Of a stretch of 64,000 nucleotides of DNA, positions 25,448 through 35,802 are shown one piece after another. This DNA is from Sulfitobacter sp. (GTDB lineage Bacteria > Pseudomonadota > Alphaproteobacteria > Rhodobacterales > Rhodobacteraceae). How positions within the stretch are numbered: the first letter of the stretch is position 1; every line of letters starts with the position of its first letter. The notes beneath the pieces were generated by a model. That model was not told where the DNA came from and ran no database searches. It worked only from the letters and a program-made list of their open reading frames with translations. Location: positions 62,001 to 126,000 of the forward strand of contig JAQXCD010000022.1 in NCBI GenBank assembly GCA_029252045.1. The letters run 5' to 3'. The translations under genes were made by a program, and so were the position numbers.

Positions 25448-26383
25448 CTAGATCCACTTTTTCCAGCGAATGACGATCAAAAGCAGCACGGCAAGGAGGG
25501 CCATTGATGCGCAAAGTATTGCAAAGGCCCAAGGGCTGTTGAGGCCCGGCATCCCGCCGATGTTGACGCCGAACAGACCTGTGAGAAAGCTGATGGGCAG
25601 GAAGATCCCTGCGCCAACCGAAAGAATAAAACTGTTGCGGGCCTGTTTTCGGGCGACATCGAGATCGTGATCGTCCTGCACGGCATTCAGCCTTTCGCGC
25701 TGGGCGTCCAGTTCCTCTACCGCCATTGTGGTGCGGTTTGCCAGTTCGCGCAGAGAGGGTTGATCCTCGGAAGGGATCAGGGGTTCTGCGGCCAAGGTAT
25801 TCAGGGCGGCGCGCTGGGGGTCCAGATAACGGCGCAAGCGAATGACGCGGCGGCGGGCCAAGGGCAGCTCGGACGGGATGGGGGTTGAGCCGTCGTCCAG
25901 ATCGGCTTCGAAGAATTCGGTGAGTTTACTGATGGACATGACTTCGGCTTGCACACGGGCGGTGAGACGGGTCACCAATGCTGTGACAAACGCGGCAGGG
26001 GTTGGCGGGGCCATATCGGCCTCGGCGCTCTGGCGGATTTCGTCTATGGCGAAGACCCGCCGCACGCGGGCTGTCACCACGACGTTGTCCGTTACCCACA
26101 TGCGGATTGAGACCATCTCCTCGGCGGGCTGGCCGGCATTGAGGTTGATGCCGCGCAGGTTGAGGATCAGGCCGTCTTCGTATGTATCACAACGCGGCCG
26201 TGTTTCCGGCTGGACCAAGGCGCCTGCGGGAATTGCAGGCAGGTTCGTTTCGCACCAGTCGGCCAAGTGAGGGTCGGATATATCGAAGTGCCACCAGCGA
26301 TAACGCGCCGGCCCATTGAGATGTGTATCGGTGGGGATTGTGGCACTGCCATCGGCAGCAATGTCGAAAACACACAGGGGCAC
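25448..26383 (-). CDS. zntB: zinc transporter ZntB (CorA family)
   Basis: The 311-residue protein has a large cytoplasmic N-terminal domain (RYRWWHFDISDPHLADW, RRYLDPQRAALNTLA) and two C-terminal transmembrane helices. The signature loop between them is GVNIGGMPG, the ZntB variant of the CorA GMN motif. This family moves Zn(II) across the inner membrane. The start is GTG 26383, since the nearby ATG is out of frame. It lies downstream of fadH, separated by a repeat element. Confidence 0.88.
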   Translation of the reverse strand: MPLCVFDIAADGSATIPTDTHLNGPARYRWWHFDISDPHLADWCETNLPAIPAGALVQPETRPRCDTYEDGLILNLRGINLNAGQPAEEMVSIRMWVTDNVVVTARVRRVFAIDEIRQSAEADMAPPTPAAFVTALVTRLTARVQAEVMSISKLTEFFEADLDDGSTPIPSELPLARRRVIRLRRYLDPQRAALNTLAAEPLIPSEDQPSLRELANRTTMAVEELDAQRERLNAVQDDHDLDVARKQARNSFILSVGAGIFLPISFLTGLFGVNIGGMPGLNSPWAFAILCASMALLAVLLLIVIRWKKWI

Positions 26384-26450
26384 GGCGCATCCTTTGGTTC
26401 AGGTGTTGCGCCATTGTTTACTTCTAGCACGCGGGTTGCAAGTGCGGTTA

Positions 26451-26510
26451 GGGGCCAGCCCCCTTGGCCCAAGGGCCAATCCCCCGGAGGATATAGGGCC
26501 AAGAAAGATA
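26451..26510. repeat. GC-rich roseobacter intergenic repeat, copy 1
   Basis: The element reads GGGGCCAGCCCCC, then a hairpin TTGGCC-CAAG-GGCCAA, then CCCCCGGAGGAT, then an A-rich GGCCAAGAAAG end. A second copy is at 43218-43279 with the same block order. A GGGGGCTGGC segment at 26512-26521 is complementary to the left block and could close a longer stem. It lies just after the fadH stop, in the fadH-to-zntB spacer. Confidence 0.75.
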
Positions 26511-26528
26511 GGGGGGCTGGCTGGTTCC

Positions 26529-28634
<2,106 letters not shown>

Positions 28635-28688
28635 TCAGCCTGAGGGTGCTTTCGATACCTGTGTGGGTGATGTAGGTTGGCCGGGAAT

Positions 28689-29195
28689 ATGATCAACAAA
28701 AGTGACCTGAGCATGACGCCCGAAGAAATTGAAAAACTGCCCTACCGTCCTTGTGTGGGATTGATGCTGTTGAACGCCGCGGGCGAGGTGTTTGTAGGTC
28801 AGCGGCTGGACCGTGATTATGAGGCCTGGCAGATGCCACAGGGGGGTGTTGACCCCGGTGAAGACCCGCGCGATGCGGCGCTGCGCGAGCTGGAAGAGGA
28901 AACCGGCATCACCCGTGATCTGGTAGAGATAGAAGCAGAGAGCGCAGGTTGGCTGCCGTATGAGTTGCCGCGGGAGTTGGTGCCAAAGCTGTGGAAGGGT
29001 AAATATCGCGGGCAGGAGCAGAAGTGGTTTTTGCTGCGGTTTAACGGGACGGATGATCAGGTGAACATCCAGACGGCCGAGCCGGAGTTCCGCGAGTGGC
29101 GGTGGCTGGCGGCGGCGGAAATGCTGGACGGGATTGTGCCGTTCAAGCGCGATGTTTACGCGCGTGTTGTTGAAGAGTTCGGGGAGTTTTTATGA
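28689..29195 (+). CDS. rppH: RNA pyrophosphohydrolase (Nudix)
   Basis: RppH converts 5'-triphosphate RNA ends to monophosphate and so initiates mRNA decay. The Nudix box [20 protein letters not shown] is complete and is followed by [26 protein letters not shown] and EAWQMPQGG also fit RppH. The start could be ATG 28689 (168 residues) or ATG 28713 ([14 protein letters not shown]); neither has a strong ribosome site. The stop overlaps the next gene by 4 bp. Confidence 0.93.
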   Translation: MINKSDLSMTPEEIEKLPYRPCVGLMLLNAAGEVFVGQRLDRDYEAWQMPQGGVDPGEDPRDAALRELEEETGITRDLVEIEAESAGWLPYELPRELVPKLWKGKYRGQEQKWFLLRFNGTDDQVNIQTAEPEFREWRWLAAAEMLDGIVPFKRDVYARVVEEFGEFL

Positions 29196-29677
29196 AGTAC
29201 CTGGTTCTTGCGGCGTTGGTCGCTTGCGTGCCTGTTACGGCGACAGCGCTGTCGTGCAGGCCCCATTCCGTTGTGGCGGCGTTTCAGCAGGCCCAAGCAT
29301 CAGAGTCACATTTTGTTGTTGTACGCGGCAAGCTGAATTTTGATGTCCGCAAGCTGCCGAAGGTAAATTATAATAATCAGGGCGCAACACCGGAGCTGAC
29401 TTTGATCAAAGCCAAGCTGACGGGGATGCCCCTTTCGAAGACCGGCTTCAACGCGCCTTTCAGCAAGCCGGTGACGCTTGCGGTTTCCTGTTACGGGCCG
29501 TGGTGCGCAACTGTTCAGCAGGGGACCGAAGTGCTGGCCTTTGTTGAACTGGGTGCGAAGGGGAATGTGGTTTCGACCAATCCGTGCGGGGGATACCTGT
29601 TTGGCACACCCACACCACGCATGATCCGTTCCGTGACGGGATGTTTTTCAGGAAAGTCCTGCGCGCCGCTTAGATGA
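29192..29677 (+). CDS. exported cysteine-rich protein, unknown function
   Basis: The 161-residue product has a signal peptide ([19 protein letters not shown]) and a mature part with six cysteines (near [30 protein letters not shown] and KSCAPLR). These suggest up to three disulfides. The CRPH N-terminus, VVVRGKLNF strand and CGGY look loosely like an OB-fold NTR/TIMP-like domain, but that is speculation. It overlaps rppH by 4 bp and the convergent GNAT gene by 8 bp. Confidence 0.75.
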   Translation: MKYLVLAALVACVPVTATALSCRPHSVVAAFQQAQASESHFVVVRGKLNFDVRKLPKVNYNNQGATPELTLIKAKLTGMPLSKTGFNAPFSKPVTLAVSCYGPWCATVQQGTEVLAFVELGAKGNVVSTNPCGGYLFGTPTPRMIRSVTGCFSGKSCAPLR

Positions 29678-30260
29678 TCGGGAAGGCGGGCGCTGCATCG
29701 GCGGGAAGAAACCCTGACAGGCGGGGATCGTCGTCGATGTCGATCTCGCGTTTGAAGGGGGTAAAACCCGAGCGGATGTAGAATGTCAGCGCCTGCGGGC
29801 TGTCGTTTGTGCAGGTATGGACATGAAAGCGGGTGATGTCTGCGGCCCACGCGCGGCGGATGGCCTGTGTCATCAGATAGCGCCCCGCACCTGATCCGAT
29901 CAGTGCTTTTGTCAGGCCGAAATACGCCAGCTCGCATTCACCTTCCTTGCGAAAGTCCAGCTCCAGCAGGGCTTCGTCCTGCCAGTCTTTGGCGAGGGTA
30001 TAATATTCGATAGACGGATTTGCCAAACCCTCTGCGAGGGCTGTCTGGTCCAGCATCAGGCGCCCGTACCAGAGCCAGTCTTGCCCCACGCGCGAAAATA
30101 CATCGCGGTACCATTCTACTGTTGGCATCACACGCCGGAAGGTGATGCCGTCGGGCAGGGGGAGATCGGCAAGGGCCGGGGGTTTGTGCATTTCCAGATA
30201 GGTGACGACCACAGGCATTTTGCCCGCAGGGACGGCGTGCAGACCGTTTGACAGGCTCAT
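29670..30260 (-). CDS. GNAT family N-acetyltransferase
   Basis: The 196-residue protein has the acetyl-CoA-binding segment FGLTKALIGSGAGRYLMTQA and the following HVHTCTNDSPQALTFYIRSG, the usual GNAT motifs. The start at ATG 30260 overlaps the adenosine-kinase stop by 4 bp; the frame extends upstream inside that gene, but coupling and the GNAT N-terminus favour 30260. Substrate is unknown. It is third in the nth-adoK-GNAT operon. Confidence 0.87.
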   Translation of the reverse strand: MSLSNGLHAVPAGKMPVVVTYLEMHKPPALADLPLPDGITFRRVMPTVEWYRDVFSRVGQDWLWYGRLMLDQTALAEGLANPSIEYYTLAKDWQDEALLELDFRKEGECELAYFGLTKALIGSGAGRYLMTQAIRRAWAADITRFHVHTCTNDSPQALTFYIRSGFTPFKREIDIDDDPRLSGFLPADAAPAFPII

Positions 30261-31249
30261 ACCAGACCTTCTTTGCGGAAAATCTCCATCATGTCCCTTT
30301 CGGGGCGGGGGCCGATGTGGCTGATGACTTCGGCGCCGCATAGATTGCCCATGCGCCCGCAGGTTTCCAGATCACGGCCCGTTGCCATGCCGTAGATGAA
30401 ACCGGCGGCGAATTGATCGCCGGCGCCCGTCGCATCAACAGGGGTAACGCGGGCAGGGGCCGGAATGTCCACCCGCTCGGATCCGGCGATAAGGGTTACA
30501 CCGTCCCCGCCACGGGTGCAGACCATCACGGGGCACATGGCGGCAGTGCGGGCCATGGCGTCTTCCAGATCATCGGTCTGGAATAGGGATTCGATCTCGG
30601 CCTCATTGCCGATGACAAAGTCCAGCTCGTGTTCGATCATTTGCAGGAAATCGGCGCGGTGGCGTTCAACGCAGAATGGATCGGAGATTGTAATGCCTGC
30701 TTTGCCGCCGCCCGCTTTGGCTGCGCGTGCGGCCTCGCGGAAGGCGGTTTTGCCGGCGTCTTCGTCAAAGAGATACCCTTCGAGGAACATGATCTTGGCG
30801 TTGCCAGCAACAGGGGCAGGGACATCGGCAGAGGACAGGCCGGTGGAGATACCCAGATAGGTGTTCATCGAGCGCTCCCCATCGGGGGTGACAAAGATCA
30901 TGCTGCGGGATGTGGGTGTGTCGCCATCTGTAACGGGGACGTTCACAAAGTCGATGCCGTTGTCTGTCATCGCTTTGGCGTAGAAGCGGCCCAGACCATC
31001 ATCGCGTACCCGCCCGATAAAGGCGGTGTTCAGGCCCAAGGCGCCAACGCCCGCAACGGTGTTTGCCACAGCGCCACCCGGCGTTTGAACACGGTCATCC
31101 ATCGCGGCGTACAGCTGTTCAGCGCGGTCCTGCGGGACCAGCTGCATGATGCCTTTTTCGATGCCCATGTTATCCAGAAACGCATCATCCGAATGGCTGA
31201 TGACATCCACCACGGCATTGCCGATGCCTACGAGGTCATATGTTTTCAT
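30257..31249 (-). CDS. adenosine kinase (PfkB family)
   Basis: The 330-residue sugar-kinase-fold enzyme phosphorylates adenosine or a related nucleoside. It begins MKTYDLVGIGNAVVDVISH, has the first PfkB signature around GGAVANTVAGVGALG, and the second as DATGAGDQFAAGFIYG with the catalytic Asp. Adenosine specificity is inferred from the roseobacter family annotation and the N-terminal sequence. It overlaps nth upstream and GNAT downstream by 4 bp each. Confidence 0.88.
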   Translation of the reverse strand: MKTYDLVGIGNAVVDVISHSDDAFLDNMGIEKGIMQLVPQDRAEQLYAAMDDRVQTPGGAVANTVAGVGALGLNTAFIGRVRDDGLGRFYAKAMTDNGIDFVNVPVTDGDTPTSRSMIFVTPDGERSMNTYLGISTGLSSADVPAPVAGNAKIMFLEGYLFDEDAGKTAFREAARAAKAGGGKAGITISDPFCVERHRADFLQMIEHELDFVIGNEAEIESLFQTDDLEDAMARTAAMCPVMVCTRGGDGVTLIAGSERVDIPAPARVTPVDATGAGDQFAAGFIYGMATGRDLETCGRMGNLCGAEVISHIGPRPERDMMEIFRKEGLV

Positions 31250-31899
31250 GTCGTCTTGTCCTTGTATGCGCAGAGGTCTTTGATGATGCAGGTGCGGCAC
31301 TGCGGATTGCGTGCCTTGCAGTGATACCGGCCATGCAGGATCAGCCAGTGGTGGGCGTGCAGCTGGAAGTCTGCGGGAATGTTGTCTTCAACCGCGCGCT
31401 CGACCGCTTCGACGGTTTTACCCGGCGCGATGCCGGTGCGGTTCCCCACGCGGAAGATATGGGTGTCCACCGCCTGTGCAGGTTGCCGCCACCACATGTT
31501 CAGCACGACATTGGCCGTCTTGCGCCCGACACCCGGCAGTGATTGCAGGGCAGCGCGGGAATTGGGAACGATGCCGTCATAGTCATCGACCAATATCTGG
31601 CTCAGCTTGATGACGTTCTTGGCTTTCTGGCGGAACAGCCCGATGGTCTTGATGTGCTCGGTCACACCTTCTAGGCCAAGGTCCAGCATTTTCTGCGGTG
31701 TGTCTGCGATCTGGAACAACGCGCGCGTGGCTTTGTTGACGCCCACATCGGTGGCCTGCGCAGATAGGGCCACGGCCACAACCAGCGTGTAGACGTTCAC
31801 ATGCTCCAGCTCGCCTTCAGGCTCTGGATCAGCATCCCGAAAGCGTTCCATGATGGCGCGGATGGTGTGATAATCGAGTTGTTTCGACGGTTTGCTCAT
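31246..31899 (-). CDS. nth: endonuclease III
   Basis: This DNA glycosylase/AP lyase removes oxidised pyrimidines. The 217-residue protein has the helix-hairpin-helix LPGVGRKTANVVLN with the catalytic Lys, the catalytic Asp in VDTHIFRVGNR, and a C-terminal 4Fe-4S cluster spaced C-x6-C-x2-C-x5-C. I placed the start at ATG 31899 (MSKPSKQLDYHTI) because the upstream extension lacks family similarity. It heads the nth-adoK-GNAT operon. Confidence 0.96.
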   Translation of the reverse strand: MSKPSKQLDYHTIRAIMERFRDADPEPEGELEHVNVYTLVVAVALSAQATDVGVNKATRALFQIADTPQKMLDLGLEGVTEHIKTIGLFRQKAKNVIKLSQILVDDYDGIVPNSRAALQSLPGVGRKTANVVLNMWWRQPAQAVDTHIFRVGNRTGIAPGKTVEAVERAVEDNIPADFQLHAHHWLILHGRYHCKARNPQCRTCIIKDLCAYKDKTT

Positions 31900-31961
31900 G
31901 GCGGGAAGGTATGCGCAGGTTTCGGGTCGCTTGCAAGACAGCGGGCGCATATTGTGGCGCC

Positions 31962-32861
31962 ATGACACAGATGATCCATCAGCCCGACGATTCCGGAACC
32001 GCCTATCATTACGGCGTCATTGCCCGCGCTATTGCGTTGATTGACGGGGCTGCGGAACCGCTGAGCCTTGAGGCGCTGGCGGCGAAAATGGGGATGAGTG
32101 CTGCGCATTTCCAACGGGTGTTTTCTGCTTGGGTAGGCGTATCGCCTAAACGCTATCAGCAGTACCTGACGCTGGGCCATGCCAAGACGCTTCTGCGCGA
32201 GCAGTTCACGACGCTGGAGGCGGCGCATTCTACGGGGTTATCAGGCACGGGGCGGTTGCACGATCTGTTTGTGCGGTGGGAGGCGATGAGCCCCGGAGAG
32301 TTTGCTACCGGCGGGGCGGGGTTGCAGATATTCTGGGGCTGGTTCGAGAGCACCTTTGGCCCTGTGGTGGTGATGGCAACGGAGAAGGGAATCTGTGGCC
32401 TGTCACTGGCTGCCGAGATGGGCGAAGAGGCGGCGATGGCTGATCTGCTGGCGCGGTGGCCTGCTGCGACGTTTACAGAAGATCCTGTGCGGTTGCGCCC
32501 TTGGGTGCTGGCTGCATTCGGGATTGAAAGCGGCTTGGACCGTGCGCCGCTCTACCTGATTGGCGCGCCATTCCAGATCAAGGTTTGGGAGGCGCTGCTG
32601 CATTTGCCGGAGGGGCAAGTGACAACCTATGGCGCAATTGCGCAGGCCATTGGCAACCCCAAGGCGGTGCGGGCGGTGGGCACGGCGGTAGGGCGCAATC
32701 CCATCGGCTATCTGATCCCCTGTCACCGCGTGTTGCGCAAATCGGGCGGTTTGGGCGGCTATCACTGGGGCTTGCCGGTAAAGCGCGCGATGTTGGGCTA
32801 CGAAGCTGCACGCCGTGAAGGTGCGCGGGATGCCGCTTATTCCCCGCAATCCGGCATTTAG
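31962..32861 (+). CDS. AraC-HTH / methylated-DNA-protein-cysteine methyltransferase fusion
   Basis: The 299-residue protein joins an AraC-type HTH (about residues 10-100; LSLEALAAKMGMSAAHFQRVF, then VGVSPKRYQQYLTLGHAK) to an O6-alkylguanine transferase domain. The methyl-acceptor is Cys254 in IPCHRVLRKSGGLGGYHWG. It lacks the N-terminal Ada zinc-cysteine domain that senses phosphotriesters. It therefore repairs O6-methylguanine but probably cannot be switched as classical Ada is. It stands alone, divergent from nth. Confidence 0.92.
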   Translation: MTQMIHQPDDSGTAYHYGVIARAIALIDGAAEPLSLEALAAKMGMSAAHFQRVFSAWVGVSPKRYQQYLTLGHAKTLLREQFTTLEAAHSTGLSGTGRLHDLFVRWEAMSPGEFATGGAGLQIFWGWFESTFGPVVVMATEKGICGLSLAAEMGEEAAMADLLARWPAATFTEDPVRLRPWVLAAFGIESGLDRAPLYLIGAPFQIKVWEALLHLPEGQVTTYGAIAQAIGNPKAVRAVGTAVGRNPIGYLIPCHRVLRKSGGLGGYHWGLPVKRAMLGYEAARREGARDAAYSPQSGI

Positions 32862-32942
32862 TCAGGAACGATTCCGCCTTATATTGGGTTTACCGAAAAG
32901 ATGCTTCGCCCGAACGGAGCCGAAACAGTAAGGCAGTATACT

Positions 32943-33620
32943 ATGACATTTATAAAATTCCCGGCACTGGCCGCATTGGTGACGGTTGTTGCGCTGGGCG
33001 CATGTACCAACCCGAACGGCTCCATTTTGGCCCAGCCGAATGATCCGAACCAGAAACTGAAAAACGGCGTGCTGATTGGCGCGGCGTCAGGTGCCGTTAT
33101 CGGTGCGCTGTCCAAAGGGGATGGCAACCGTGACAAGGGTGCGTTGCGTGGTGCAATCATTGGCGGTGCGCTGGGTGCAGGAGCGGGTGCGCTGCTGGAC
33201 AAGCAGGAGCGCGATCTGCGTGCCAGCCTCGGCAATGACAACGTGACCATCAACAACACCGGCGACCGTCTGATTGTGACGCTGCCGCAGGACATCCTGT
33301 TTGCAACAGGTTCCAGCGCTGTGCGCCCTGATTTGCAGCGTGATCTGGGTGCCGTTGCGGGTAACCTTCAGGCCTACCCTGACTCGACCATCCAGATTAT
33401 CGGTCACACCGACAGCGATGGTGATGCAGGTTCCAACCAGCAACTGTCCGAGGACCGTGCCAACGCGGTTGCAAACGTATTACTGAACAACGGCATCTCG
33501 CGCTCGCGCGTGCAGGCCTATGGCCGTGGCGAAAGCCAGCCCGTGTCCAGCAACCTGAACCCGCAAGGCAAGGCGCAAAACCGTCGTGTGGAAATTGTGA
33601 TCCTGCCAAACGCGGCGTGA
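32943..33620 (+). CDS. OmpA-family lipoprotein with glycine zipper (YiaD-like)
   Basis: The 225-residue lipoprotein has lipobox LGAC (Cys21), a glycine-zipper segment (GVLIGAASGAVIGAL and GAIIGGALGAGAGALL), and a C-terminal OmpA domain (ILFATGSSAVRPDL, IQIIGHTDSDGDAGSNQQLS, NRRVEIVILP). It is expected at the outer membrane bound to murein. It is followed by a clear terminator. Confidence 0.92.
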   Translation: MTFIKFPALAALVTVVALGACTNPNGSILAQPNDPNQKLKNGVLIGAASGAVIGALSKGDGNRDKGALRGAIIGGALGAGAGALLDKQERDLRASLGNDNVTINNTGDRLIVTLPQDILFATGSSAVRPDLQRDLGAVAGNLQAYPDSTIQIIGHTDSDGDAGSNQQLSEDRANAVANVLLNNGISRSRVQAYGRGESQPVSSNLNPQGKAQNRRVEIVILPNAA

Positions 33621-33640
33621 TCCTACTCTAATCCGGATTA

Positions 33641-33676
33641 AGGCCCTGATGCAGTTTCGCATCGGGGCCTTTTTTG
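33641..33676 (+). terminator. rho-independent terminator after the OmpA lipoprotein
   Basis: A 12-bp stem (AGGCCCTGATGC / GCATCGGGGCCT, one G-T pair) with a 6-nt loop is followed by a run of T residues. Confidence 0.88.
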
Positions 33677-33781
33677 TTGCCTGCGCAAAAGCGCACATCC
33701 GGTGTGTTGTTGCGTACCTTGAGAGTGAGGAAAAAAGCCACACATATAAGGACAAGAGACATTCAATTAAGGACGACACCC

Positions 33782-34321
33782 ATGGCTTCTCCCAAACTCC
33801 TCGGCATTTCAGGTTCGCTTCGCAAGGACAGCCACAATTCACTGTTGTTGGCAGAGGCCGTGCGGCTGTTCGGGGATGCGCAGTACACGCAGGCCGATAT
33901 CAACCTGCCGCTGTACAACGGCGATGACGAAGAGGCGCATGGTGTGCCTGCCGCTGTGGACGCGTTGGCGCAGCAAATCGCGGGTGCGGATGCGGTTTTG
34001 ATCTCGACGCCCGAATATAACAAAGGCCCGTCAGGCGCGTTGAAAAATGCACTGGACTGGATCAGCCGCTCACAAATCAAGCCGTGGGGCGGCAAGCCTG
34101 TGGCGGTCATGTCCGCCGCAGCAGGCCGCGCGGGTGGCGAGCGTGCACAGATGGTGCTGCGCGGCTTTATGGTGCCCTTCCGTCCGCGTATCCTGCAAGG
34201 GCCGGAAATCCATGTGGCTGCCAGCTATGAAGCGTTTGATGCCAATGGCCAGCTGACGGGCGAGGTGTACATCAACGAGCTGACCCAGTTGATGGCTTCC
34301 TTGCGCAGCGAAATCCGCTAG
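33782..34321 (+). CDS. NAD(P)H-dependent FMN reductase
   Basis: The 179-residue flavodoxin-like protein has the FMN phosphate loop GISGSLRKDSHNSLLL near the N-terminus and STPEYNKGPSGALKNALDWI, the hallmark of the NADPH-dependent FMN/chromate reductase family. Substrate is uncertain (quinones, azo dyes and chromate are family options). It converges on a VOC gene with a 4-bp overlap. Confidence 0.9.
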   Translation: MASPKLLGISGSLRKDSHNSLLLAEAVRLFGDAQYTQADINLPLYNGDDEEAHGVPAAVDALAQQIAGADAVLISTPEYNKGPSGALKNALDWISRSQIKPWGGKPVAVMSAAAGRAGGERAQMVLRGFMVPFRPRILQGPEIHVAASYEAFDANGQLTGEVYINELTQLMASLRSEIR

Positions 34322-34716
34322 GCGGGTGTGCTGACCTCGATCAGGTTTCCATCAGGATCCCGCAGATAGAGCGACAAGATAGGTCCGGTAGCCCCCGTGC
34401 GGGGCACCGGGCCTGTTTCTATTTCAAAACCTGTTTGTGCAAAATGGTTCTGCCACACCGATAGGGGCGTATCGGACAGAAAGCACAGATCGGCCGAGCC
34501 CGTCTGGACGTGGCGGGCTTTGGGTTCAAACTCTGCGCCGTGCTGGTGCAGGTTGATCTTCATTGTCCCGAAACACAGGGCGTGGCGGGTTGTGCCATCC
34601 GCGACTGTGAAGGATGTCGGGGTCATGCCGAGGGCCTGTTGGTAAAAGGCAAGCGTGGCAGGGATATCGGCCACTGTCAGCACAAAGTGGTCCAGCGTTT
34701 TTAGGCGGGGTGTCAT
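34318..34716 (-). CDS. VOC family protein
   Basis: The 132-residue protein shows the VOC halves: LDHFVLTVADIPATLAFYQQ with MTPTSF, and LCFLSDTPLSVWQNHF with ILSLYLRDPDGNLIEVST. His and Glu metal ligands are in the expected places (LDHF, NLIEVS). Relatives are often called glyoxalase or virulence-associated VOC proteins; substrate is unknown. Its start overlaps the stop of the upstream oxidase by 4 bp. Confidence 0.88.
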   Translation of the reverse strand: MTPRLKTLDHFVLTVADIPATLAFYQQALGMTPTSFTVADGTTRHALCFGTMKINLHQHGAEFEPKARHVQTGSADLCFLSDTPLSVWQNHFAQTGFEIETGPVPRTGATGPILSLYLRDPDGNLIEVSTPA

Positions 34717-35744
34717 AGGCTATCCTCCACACGGAATCCTTTGGGAATGGTGTCTTTGGCGTCCAGCAGTAGGTCAGCCATAACTTGAGCCACTTTGGGG
34801 GCCATGCCAAAGCCGATCTTGAAGCCGCCATTGGCGATGTAATGGCCGCTGCGGTCCGGCCAAGGCCCCAGCATCGGGGCACGCGACCGTGCGCGCGGCC
34901 GCACGCCTACCCAGCGTGCAATCACGGGCGCCTCGCGCAGGGCCGGCACGGCGGCGCGGGCGGCAGCGATGACATTGTCCAGTTGCGGGTCTGTGCTGGT
35001 GGGGTCATCGTATGTGTTTTCGGAGGTGGAGCCGATGGCGACAGTGCCGTCCAGATGCGGGATCAAATGCACCCCGCCGGCAAACAGTTGCGGCAGTCCC
35101 GCAGCATCATAGCGGAGCAGGGCGGCCTGCCCTTTGACGCCGCTGCCCATAGTGCGCGTGTGTCGTGCGTTTAGCGCCTCCAGTCCGGCAACACCTGTCG
35201 CCCATAGCACGGCTCCTTTGTCCGGCCCATCGTGCTGGATGTGAACGCCTGCATTCAAAAGGGCGGCAACCAGCGCGTCGCAGGCCTGACGGGGGTGTAT
35301 ATGCGCGCTGAGGGTGTCGCGGATCAGGTGGCCATCGGGGCTGGCTGGTTCCCAATGGCCTAGGGGCGCTGTGATGACTTCCCAAGTGGCGTTGTCACTC
35401 CATAATTCCTGCGCAGTCTCGACACGGCGCAAGGCCAGTGCGCGTGCATGCGCGTCAGCGATGGGTTGTAGCCGTCCGGTGCGGGCGTAGCCTGCGCTTT
35501 TGCCGCCCGCTTTTGCCACATCGCCCCAGAACTGTTCTGCCATAAGCAGACTTTCGAGTTGGAACGCCTTTTTCGGGTTCCAGTTTTCCGGCACATGCGG
35601 GGCCAATGCGCCCACTACCCCGCCGCTGCTGCCGGCACCCGCGCCGCCCGGATCAATGATCTGTACGGATGCGCCGCGTTGCACGCAGGCCCATGCAATT
35701 GACAGTCCGAAGATGCCGGCGCCTTTGATGGTGATATCGGTCAT
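34713..35744 (-). CDS. FAD-dependent oxidoreductase, probable MnmC oxidase-domain counterpart
   Basis: The 343-residue protein is of the D-amino-acid-oxidase type with an N-terminal FAD motif (ITIKGAGIFGLSIAWACVQRG) and IDPGGAGAGSSGGVVGALAPH. The C-terminal part is WVGVRPRARSRAPMLGPW with ANGGFKIGFGMAP. E. coli MnmC fuses such an oxidase to the MnmD methyltransferase. Here a stand-alone MnmD is encoded divergently 58 bp away, so this gene plausibly supplies the oxidase step in mnm5s2U34 tRNA modification. Glycine/D-amino-acid oxidase remains possible. Confidence 0.8.
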   Translation of the reverse strand: MTDITIKGAGIFGLSIAWACVQRGASVQIIDPGGAGAGSSGGVVGALAPHVPENWNPKKAFQLESLLMAEQFWGDVAKAGGKSAGYARTGRLQPIADAHARALALRRVETAQELWSDNATWEVITAPLGHWEPASPDGHLIRDTLSAHIHPRQACDALVAALLNAGVHIQHDGPDKGAVLWATGVAGLEALNARHTRTMGSGVKGQAALLRYDAAGLPQLFAGGVHLIPHLDGTVAIGSTSENTYDDPTSTDPQLDNVIAAARAAVPALREAPVIARWVGVRPRARSRAPMLGPWPDRSGHYIANGGFKIGFGMAPKVAQVMADLLLDAKDTIPKGFRVEDSL

Positions 35745-35802
35745 TGCCCCTGCCTCACTTTGCGCGCAAGTTGCGCCGGAATGACAGATACAGGGCATAT
35801 GC

